DNA from: Mactra quadrangularis
Taxonomy: Eukaryota; Mollusca; Bivalvia; Venerida; Mactridae
DNA length: 64,000 nt
Direction of reading: 5' to 3'
NCBI GenBank assembly: GCA_025267735.1
Contig: CM046294.1
Span: 3,878,001-3,942,000 of the forward strand
The position numbers and the translations under genes were made by a program. The notes beneath the pieces are model-generated. The model was given only the letters and a program-made list of their open reading frames with translations. It was not told where the DNA came from and did no database searches. Position 1 is the first letter of the stretch, and each line of letters starts with the position of its first letter. Below, one piece after another: positions 56,262-64,000 of the stretch.

Positions 56262-57928
56262 TGAACAAAATTGACACACATAAAAATTTTCATGGTGAGC
56301 TTATCTGGTGAGCGGATTGTCTCCTGTCATCGCGCGTTGTGTGTTGAGCGTCATCTACTTATCATTGTAAACGCACTAGGGACCATATTTATTTTCAAAT
56401 ATTTGCAAACCAAGTCAGAAGTTTTTGGTGATTGGTCATGTAAGATGAAAACTAGGTCACTAGGTCAAGTCGTAGGTAAACATTGTTAACACTGTAGAAA
56501 ACATTTTACGCTCAAATTATCACCAAACTTATCATAAGCTTTATATAATTATATAATCTGGGACGAGCGTAATGATGAGACATGTGAAGTAAAAACTAGG
56601 TCACTAGGCTAAATCAAAAGAATACATTATTAACACTCTTAAGCCACATTTTAATTTAGACCAAACTAATTATAAGTATCACATTGATCAAATGTCGAAG
56701 GTGTTTGGTGCTGGGTTACTTGAGGTCCAAAATAAGTCCACAATGTGAATTAACATGACAACATTGCAAACACTCCAGATGTAACATATATATTCCTACT
56801 AATACCAAATGTGATCAAAATATATATATCAATAAAATCGTTCTTAAGTTAGATAAACTAACCACTTTTTCTATCCACAGTAATTTTTCCAGTAAAATTT
56901 CTACGATGCTCTAATGTATAAAGATTATTTTAATGCCTGATTTAATTTATTAGTTAACGACCATTGTAAATGTTTTTGAATATACCCCATGCATTCGTAA
57001 TAGATTTCATGTCATGGTGTGATGTCTGCAACTTAAAATAGCGGTTGTGTCTATCTTGTGTCAATAGCACGCTTGCTATCTTCTACTGACATCCTGGCAA
57101 TAACTATAGCTTCGGTGTTGAAGTAAAATGTTTTTTTTCTAACGTATCTATTTTTACAGACTAACAATGTCTATTTTAGTATGTATTCTACTCCTTGGTA
57201 GCGATGTCCAGGCAAAAAAAACGTAAAATGCAAAATTAATTCCGAGTAAACAAATACAATTCACTTGCTAATATGGGAGTTTCTGAACGAAAAATAGAGG
57301 ATATTTGTTTATTTTGGTGTAAGATCGATTTTTATTTCACGAGTGAGCTAAGGATGCAATATTTTTACGAGTGGCGTAGCCACAAGTGAAAATATAATAT
57401 CATAAGCTCACGAGTGAAATAAGTAGATCTTACACTGAAATAAACACATTTTCTGTTTATTATATGCGTCAAACTGGCCTTTTTAAGTTTAAGTATGATA
57501 TGTCATCAGAACGGCGCATACAAACAGTGAAACATAACAAATTTTATTTTCATTGTTTTAAAACAGTGGAATGTCGATTTTTATTTCACCGATAAATTCC
57601 GGTATTCCACTGGAAAGCATATTATAAAGAAACGATTATTCTATGCGTTATTTCATTCTTTTCAAGTTCTGGCTTATGCAAGAGTTAAAACAAAATACAA
57701 TCATTCCGAAGATCTCGTGACTTTGTACCTCAATATTTTTCTCTCTAAAACTTTTTGAACGTACCTCATCACAAGGAAAATAATTCCGTAATTGTGTCTT
57801 TTTATCAAAAATTGAAATTTACCATTCCGAACAAAAGACATAATTGGATGTAACTTTCTCTCATTATTTGATATAAACTCTGCAAAACTAATAACCGTAT
57901 TATATCCTTAAATAATTGACAATTTTGA
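56262..57928. other. Intergenic DNA without recognised features
   Basis: AT-rich and noncoding. A weak inverted similarity (AAGATCGATTTTTATTTCAC near 57322, TGTCGATTTTTATTTCACCG near 57571) is present. No exon signals in a supported frame. Confidence 0.4.
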
Positions 57929-57949
57929 TGTATGTGAAGACATCAGTAA

Positions 57950-58047
57950 CGGCAGTACAGCAGTACAGCAGTAAAGCCTTACTGCTAGAATTTTCGGCAG
58001 TACAGCAGTAAAACCTTACTGCCAGAATTTTCGGCAGCACAGCAGTA
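57950..58047. repeat. GTACAGCAGTAA minisatellite, short (left-arm) version
   Basis: Two to three units of GGCAGTACAGCAGTAAAGCC followed by TTACTGCTAGAATTTTC. It mirrors the longer array at 62395-62665. Confidence 0.8.
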
Positions 58048-58332
58048 CATGTAAAGTGATAATGAATTTATGAAAGGGAAGGTAAAACATGAAAACACAC
58101 ATTTTACTGACAATAAACAGGCAGACATAGGAGGTTTGTGAGTTGATTGAGAAGTTGAATGTTCGAATTCTCTATAAGGTCCAAAATTAAAAGTACTGAT
58201 AGAGCCAATCTAGGATGTCAATATTAGCAGCGGATATGTTAAAAATCAATACTATTATATATGAAAATAAAGAAATAGTTTGTTTGTTTTAATTGGTTTT
58301 TAACGTCGCATTCAACACACATTTAGGTTATA

Positions 58333-59216
58333 CACTGATCAACTTTTCTAAGTATACACATTTCCCTTGCGGATAATTTCAACAGCTGCTAAAATATTTA
58401 AATGAAATTTTGTGAGTCAACTATGGGATACTTTATCTTTCATGTGACACTAAAAACGTCAATACCCACCTTGTAGTAACCGACTTCCCAGATGCACGTG
58501 CATTTCGTGCTTTTTATTAATATGGGCCAAACAGTTTACATTTTTACGTTTATTTTGTACATGTTACAGACCACCTAAAATTTCACAAGTCGTAAGTATG
58601 AAACGAATTAGCTTGAAATGAAGAGGCCAGGCTATCGAAATGACACATGCTGGCTCATCAGTACGAAAGGTAAATTGAATTGAATTGCTATCTCATGTCT
58701 TGCTCCTATCATATCAGTCACTGAGACATTCTAAGCATAGCTGCAATGCAGAAACCTTCAACAATCGTGACAAAGTTAAAATTATTTTTCAGGATGTCCA
58801 TACTTGTAAGCGTAACCCTTTGACTGTGATGAAACTTTTAAGAAAGTTTGAGCAAATCAGAAGTGTTTAAGACCTGCCAAACCAGAGAAGACGTCGTATG
58901 ACGACAAGACAGCTAGAATGTGCTATGATACCCTAGGGTATTATTCAGAACTACATAATCTCATTGTGAGCAAGGTTTCTTGCAGTTATACGTGCTGAAG
59001 GTGGTCATACGCGTTATTGATGTTAATTTGTACTTTGTTGGTGCCAATATTTCTTCTGCTTATAAGAAGTCATTTATTTTTTAATTTATTCATCGTTTTG
59101 CTAATAAATGAAATACTATTTGATGAGCGTTTTCTACAAATTTTATATCAATAGCTTACGTATCAACCTAGTTATGACCAAATATATAGGTGTATACTTA
59201 GAAAAGTTGTTAAGTG
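58333..59216 (+). mobile_element. Tc1/mariner-like element, decayed, inserted in a SINE
   Basis: Terminal inverted repeats CACTGATCAACTTTTCTAAG and CTTAGAAAAGTTGTTAAGTG, each continuing through TATACAC, with TA on both sides (58331-58332, 59217-59218). Inside, 58740-58930 reads a helix-turn-helix-like string (NPLTVMKLLRKFEQIRSV, stop, DLPNQRRRRMTTRQ), typical of the N-terminal domain of Tc1/mariner transposases. Stops and the short total length (884 bases) show it is a non-autonomous remnant. Confidence 0.8.
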
Positions 59217-59369
59217 TATAATACAACGGCAAGCTCTTCCTACTATAATACCCTACCACGAGACCGACAACTCATGTATAGGGTATGACATCGTACTGCG
59301 ACCGGGCTCGAACTCGTGATCTCCGGATTCGAAGTCAGACATGCTAACCAATACGCCACGGCCGCGGCT
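59217..59369 (-). mobile_element. SINE family B, head part (left arm of palindrome)
   Basis: Continues the SINE begun at about 58290-58332 (TTTTTAACGTCGCATTCAAC) after the interrupting element. Ends with the reversed head GGGCTCGAACTCGTGATCTC...CCACGGCCGCGGC. Confidence 0.82.
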
Positions 59370-60896
59370 AAATAAAGATATAGAATGAAGAAACACATTT
59401 AGTGATCCAAGTACTTGAAGAAATATATATTATTCTTGTTGGGTTAATATCTATGTTTTGTACAAAAATTGTCCTGCACAATCACAAGTTACTGCTGGTT
59501 TTTGTAACACTCTGACCATGAAATATGCCATAAAATACCTATTTTTAAAACGCTGAATGAACAAGCTTTCATTTGGTTTATAATACTGTTACATGTTCGT
59601 GTAAGTATATAACACTAGGTGAGTTTTAAAACGAACATATTTTTCAATTTTCTTTTGAATTCTCTACATGGGAGACTGATTCAAACGTACAGATAGGACC
59701 TATCTCTGATGACAATATTTGCAAAGTATTTGTAACAATATCAACGGCATTAAATGTATATACAATGGATAAAAATGACCATATGGAATAAAAAATGTGG
59801 CTACATTTAGTGATAGGTCCTATCTGTACGTTTGAATCAGTCTTCTATGTAGAGAATTCTAACGAAAATTGAAAAATATGTTCGTAATAAAACTCACCTA
59901 GTGTTATATGGTTACACGAAATTGTAGCAGTATTATATACCTAATAAAAGCTTGTTTATTCATCTTTACAATAATGGGCATTAAAACTTCTAATTGCGCG
60001 GGACATTTTTTGCAAAATTATGTATATTTTACTAACACTAAAAGAATGTTATATATATATTTATAAACATTCAAGTACTTACAATGTTATCTGTTGCTGC
60101 GCTGTTTCATTCTTCATCTTTATTTTGATATATGTTAGGTCATTGTTATGTGTAATTACAGCTGGAAAATATTGGCATTAAAGATGCCTTCGCGTAGAAA
60201 TTCAAATGAAAAATTGTTCGTTATAAAACAAATCTAGTGTAAAAAACAAACAAGAACTAGTAGCGGTATTATATAGCAAATGAAAGCTTGTTCATTCAGC
60301 CTTTAGATAAGGGGTATTTTATTGCATATGTTTTGGTCATATTGTCGCAAGAACCAGCAGTAACTTGTGATGGCGGAGGACATTTTTTGTAAAAAAAGTA
60401 CAAACCAAACAAGAATATTGTATATATTTCTTGAAGCACTTCGAACACTAAATTAAGCCATAGTTTTCATTCCATATGGTTACTTTCATCCATTGTATAT
60501 ACATTTAATGCCGTTGATATTGTTACAAATACGTTGCAAATATTGTCATCAAAAAGGTCCTATCTGTACTTTTGAATCAGTCTTCCATGTAGAGAATTCA
60601 AAAGAAAATTGAAAAATATGTTCGTTTTAAAACTCACCCAGTGTTATATACTTACACGAACTTGTAACAGTATTATAAACCAAATGAAAGCTTGTTCATT
60701 CAGCGTTTTAAAAATGGGTATGTTATGACATATTTCATGGTCATAGTGTCACAAAAACCAGCAGTAACTTGTGATCGTGTGAGACAATTTTTGTACAAAA
60801 CATGGATATTAACCCAACAAGAATAATATATATTTCTCCAAGTACTTGGATCACTAAATGTGTTCCTTCATTCTATTTCTTTATTTAGCCGCGACC

Positions 60897-61080
60897 GTGG
60901 CGTATTGGTTAGCTTGTCTGACTTCGAATCCGGAGATCACGGGTTCGAGCCCGGTCGCAGTACGATGTCAAACCCTATACATGAGTTGTCGGTCTCGTGG
61001 TAGGGTATTATAGTAGGAAGAGCTTGCCGTCGTATATATAACCTAAATGTGTGTTGAATGCGACGTTAAAAACCAATTAA
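60897..61080 (+). mobile_element. SINE family B, intact (right arm of palindrome)
   Basis: Head AGCCGCGACCGTGGCGTATT with box B GGGTTCGAGCCCGG, body, and tail ATGCGACGTTAAAAACCAAT. The same insertion as the split copy of the left arm, but uninterrupted. Confidence 0.85.
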
Positions 61081-61319
61081 AACAAACAAACTAGTTCTTT
61101 ATTTTCATATATAATAATATTGATTTTTTAACATATCCGCTGCAAATATTGACATCCTAGATTGGCTCTATCAGTACTTTTAATTTTGGACCTTATAGAG
61201 AATTCGAACATTCAACTTCTCAATCAACTCACAAACCTCCTATGTCTGCCTGTTTATTGTCAGTAAAATGTGTGTTTTCATGTTTTACCTTCCCTCTCAT
61301 TAATTCATTATCACTTATA

Positions 61320-62370
61320 ATTACAACCTAAACGAAATAATACAATTTGATTGGTCAAAAGTGAACACGTGGCTTGAAAAAATGTGTTTTCATTTCCGTA
61401 TAAATGCAGTTGCCAACAAGAATTCATTATTATTCATGACTTTAAATTACGTAATGTCGGTACTAATTTCATGAATGAAAAATCTATTTTAGCGCTGTCA
61501 CACGCAAAACAAAAGCTATGCATGTCAATAAAAGAAGTAAATCATCGAAAACATGAAAAATGGTCCGATAATATCATATTGAAAATAAAAAAAGAAATAA
61601 ATGTTAACCGAAATAAACCTTTAAGTTTCACTTTTATCTTTACTATAAATAGCTAGTTGACCTCGACCTTGATAAACGCACGAGAAAAGCGTTAAACTTT
61701 CAACTTGTTTACACGCTTTTTTAAAGCTACACAATCTTGGTTTCCCCTTTTAGTGCTCTTTTTATACAAATTAAAATCCAATTACTTACATTTCTTTGCA
61801 TAATTGGTTCTGTTATGACATTAAACCCTTGAAAAATTGCATCGAAGCGGAGAACAAAATGGCCGTCGGCTGGCATGAAAGACCTGTGTACGACCAAGAT
61901 TATTCCGCACTACAATGCATTCGGCTCTTACGCACAAAAATATAGTTCTTGATATCAACGCAATTAATAATGGTTCAGTCGACAAATTTCGCCCAGAAAG
62001 GTTGTAATTATAAGGAATGAATTCATAGAAACTGACTTTCATCGAAAAATAAATGTCATTTTGGTGATAGCTAATTTCAGCATAAAGGCCTTCGGCCTTA
62101 ATGCAAATAAGCTATCACCAAAAGTGACATTTATTTTTCGATGAAAGTCAGTTTCTATGAATTCATTCCTTAAACATGTACACACTTTTATAGGAAGGTG
62201 ATGTCGGCAACAACGCTGTGAACAGTTATGAGCATTTACACTCTGCTTATATTATTACATAAAAGTAGATTTGTATGATGATCCGTACGTTTAATATAGT
62301 TCAAAACCCTATAATGTGGGAATTCTGAAAGGCAAGCTTTAGAATAATTTTCTAGAATGATACAACAGTC
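61320..62370. mobile_element. Insert in the right arm of the palindrome
   Basis: About 1.05 kb absent from the left arm; right-arm similarity stops at TTCATTATCACTT (about 61318) and resumes in the minisatellite after 62370. It contains the hairpin at 62013-62171 and two short frames (61384-61656 plus, 61821-62042 minus) without recognisable motifs. Its ends are not defined well enough to name an element type. Confidence 0.5.
62013..62171. repeat. Near-perfect 61-base-stem hairpin
   Basis: Left arm AAGGAATGAATTCATAGAAA to TTGGTGATAGCT and its almost exact reverse complement AGCTATCACCAA to GAATTCATTCCTT, with a loop of about 36 bases that itself holds AAGGCCTTCGGCCTT. Confidence 0.9.
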
Positions 62371-62394
62371 TGCTGCACTGTGGAAAATTCTCAC

Positions 62395-62665
62395 AGAAAA
62401 GGTTTACTGCTGTACTGTCGTAACAGTAGCGGTTTACCGTTTTACTGCTGTACTGCCGAAAATTCTAACAGTAAGGCTTTACTGCTGTACTGCCGAAAAT
62501 TCTAACAGTAAAGCTTGACTGTTGTACTGCTGAAAATTCTGGCAGTAAGGCTTTACTGCTGTACTGCCGAAAATTCTGGCAGTAAGGCTTTACTGCTGTA
62601 CTGCTGTACTGCCGAAAATTCTGGCAGTAAGGCTTTACTGCTGTATTGCTGTACTGCCGTTACTG
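62395..62665. repeat. Minisatellite of about 40-60-base units (right-arm version)
   Basis: Five to six copies of TTTACTGCTGTACTGCCGAA followed by AATTCTGGCAGTAAGGC. A 65-codon frame across it is repeat-derived. Confidence 0.9.
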
Positions 62666-63042
62666 CTGTCTTCACATACATACAATCTTGTTTGTATTTA
62701 ATGCTTAATTAATTCTATAGAGAAGCTATATGAAATATATATTATTTTAATATAACAAAACATTGTCGACATGTTTATTGCTTTGTTTAGTTATACAGCC
62801 AGGGCAATTAGTATGTTATTAGTAAAATCGCTAATATATTTGTCACCTGTGACTCTCGGCAACAATACAGACAAAATATTATAAGAAAAGAACTTGTCAG
62901 ACACTTGGTTTATAAATAACAATCATTATAACAGTTTCAATTAAAGCCACTCTCCTAACACAAATTGTTCATTTATATTGCATACAAAAATGTCTTAGTT
63001 CTGTGAAGAAATTGGGATGTGTTGCTATGGTTTTACTATAAT

Positions 63043-64000
63043 GTATCTAATTACACGTGTAATATAACACTATTTTTTAATTTGATATTGTTTGTTCAAA
63101 TACTTAAATCTTTTATTAAATATATTCTTTAAAATTTTCATATGATATTTTCTAAATGATCAAGCAGCAAAAAGTACTTTCACCTAAATATAACTTTTTT
63201 GGTAACTATTCATTTGCAAAGATACGTAATTAAAGTTTGCTTTATATTATATTATTTTGATCTTTTTTATTTTCAGAATCTATATAACCTTGAACAAAGA
63301 GTTCCAGTACTTTTGATAGAATTTCAAAGAAATTAATGTGTCGACGTCTAAGATGCTTTCAGACGTTCATGGAAACTATCTCAACTTTCGTCAGTTTCGA
63401 GTAGATATAAGAATAGACATAGACATTTTTCATAATATTTAGTCACTTGATATTTGTTCTGTTCATAATTTGAATGAAAATAACATTGAAATAATATGGA
63501 ACTCAACTTTATATAATGTTGATTGAGTTCAATGTAATGAAAACGGTTATGGTAAATAAATATCTTATAACTTTAAAATGTTTGAACCTTGTATCAATAA
63601 AACTATTACTAGCATATCTAGAAAATCTCTCTACTAGACTAAGTCTAAAAGCTGTGTATCTAATACTTTTCTAGATATGGTTATTCGTTTGTTAAAGTCA
63701 ACTTAATCTAAACGCCCTTAAATGATTTTGATGATGGAAAATGCTAAACATCATATTTTATAAGCATTTTAAATGTTAAAAATACGGATATGCTCTCATG
63801 CTATGTAGGCAGGTGCCATTAAACTTATTGGAGGTATTGAACAAAATAGAGGAACATAATTTCCTCAGAACCATTTTTCCAAGGAAAAAACCATGACTGC
63901 GTTGGTTTACTTTTGGTATTTCCTTACGATACTCGTGTACTTTTATACAATTCATGTACTATCTTCAGTGTTTATAGATTACCTTTTCGCCAAGTTAAGA
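63043..64000 (+). repeat. Second copy of the Asn-rich gene's 3' exon and flank
   Basis: Matches 48849 to about 49945 in the same orientation: ATCTAATTACACGTGTAATA, the acceptor TTTTATTTTCAGAATC (AG at 63275-63276), TCAACTTTCGTCAGTTTCGA, ATGGTAAATAAATATC and, at the far end, ACCTTTTCGCCAAGTTAAGA. It carries many substitutions and lacks about 200 bases present in the first copy between 49485 and 49690. It runs off the window edge. No Asn-rich coding sequence is found upstream of it. Confidence 0.88.

Larger units (their letters stand above)
57929..62682. repeat. Large composite palindrome
   Basis: The left arm (57929 to about 59790) reappears reversed in the right arm (about 60475-62682): TATGTGAAGACATCAGTAAC against TACTGCTGTCTTCACATA, GGAGGTTTGTGAGTTGATTG against CAATCAACTCACAAACCTCC, and CAAGTTACTGCTGGTTTTTG against CAAAAACCAGCAGTAACTTG. 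Each arm carries a family B SINE at the corresponding place. The left arm is broken by 58333-59216 and the right arm by about 61320-62370. The centre holds two further partial copies of the inner module. Confidence 0.88.

Noticed and set aside
62515..62712. 65-codon Leu/Tyr/Cys repeat frame
   Set aside because: Direct translation of the TACTGCTGTACTGCC minisatellite.

Overview
This window is AT-rich animal DNA with spliceosomal introns and a very dense load of tRNA-derived SINEs, short inverted-repeat (MITE-like) elements and minisatellites. Gene content points to a lophotrochozoan, most likely a mollusc such as a bivalve: an IL-17-like cytokine, a somatomedin-B-type ectodomain of a kind expanded in molluscs, and a secreted asparagine-rich repeat protein. 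Coding sequence is only about 6 kb. There are no prokaryotic operons, no CRISPR array, and no tRNA or rRNA gene that I accept as functional.

Layout. (1) 1-24500, minus strand: the 5' part of an unrecognised gene. Three small exons at 22838-22923, 5928-6034 and 344-556 join in phase into one reading frame. The gene continues beyond the left edge, and its introns are packed with transposable elements. (2) 24500-30480: gene-poor, with two SINEs carrying a conserved central core and an 840-bp minisatellite of about 60-bp units. (3) 30490-32740, plus strand: an IL-17-like cytokine gene whose first coding exon is only the ATG; its stop codon lies in the first copy of a tandem repeat. (4) 32740-40180: intergenic, with SINEs, a GC-rich repeat and a decayed DDE transposase fragment. 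(5) 40190-49410, plus strand: a two-coding-exon gene for a secreted 972-residue Asn-rich protein with eleven 46-residue repeats, plus a 3'-UTR intron starting one base after the stop. (6) 51150-55860, minus strand, convergent with the previous gene: a three-exon gene for a 633-residue secreted protein with an N-terminal somatomedin-B motif and a C-terminus that looks like a GPI-anchor signal. (7) 57930-62685: a large composite palindrome, with a Tc1/mariner-like element in one arm and a separate insert in the other. (8) 63040-64000: a second copy of the Asn-rich gene's terminal UTR exon and flank, without its coding part.

The three right-hand genes all appear to make secreted or surface proteins (cytokine, repeat matrix-like protein, GPI-type ectodomain). 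I see no direct sign that they form one pathway. All exon structures are read from splice signals, frame and phase, without transcript evidence.
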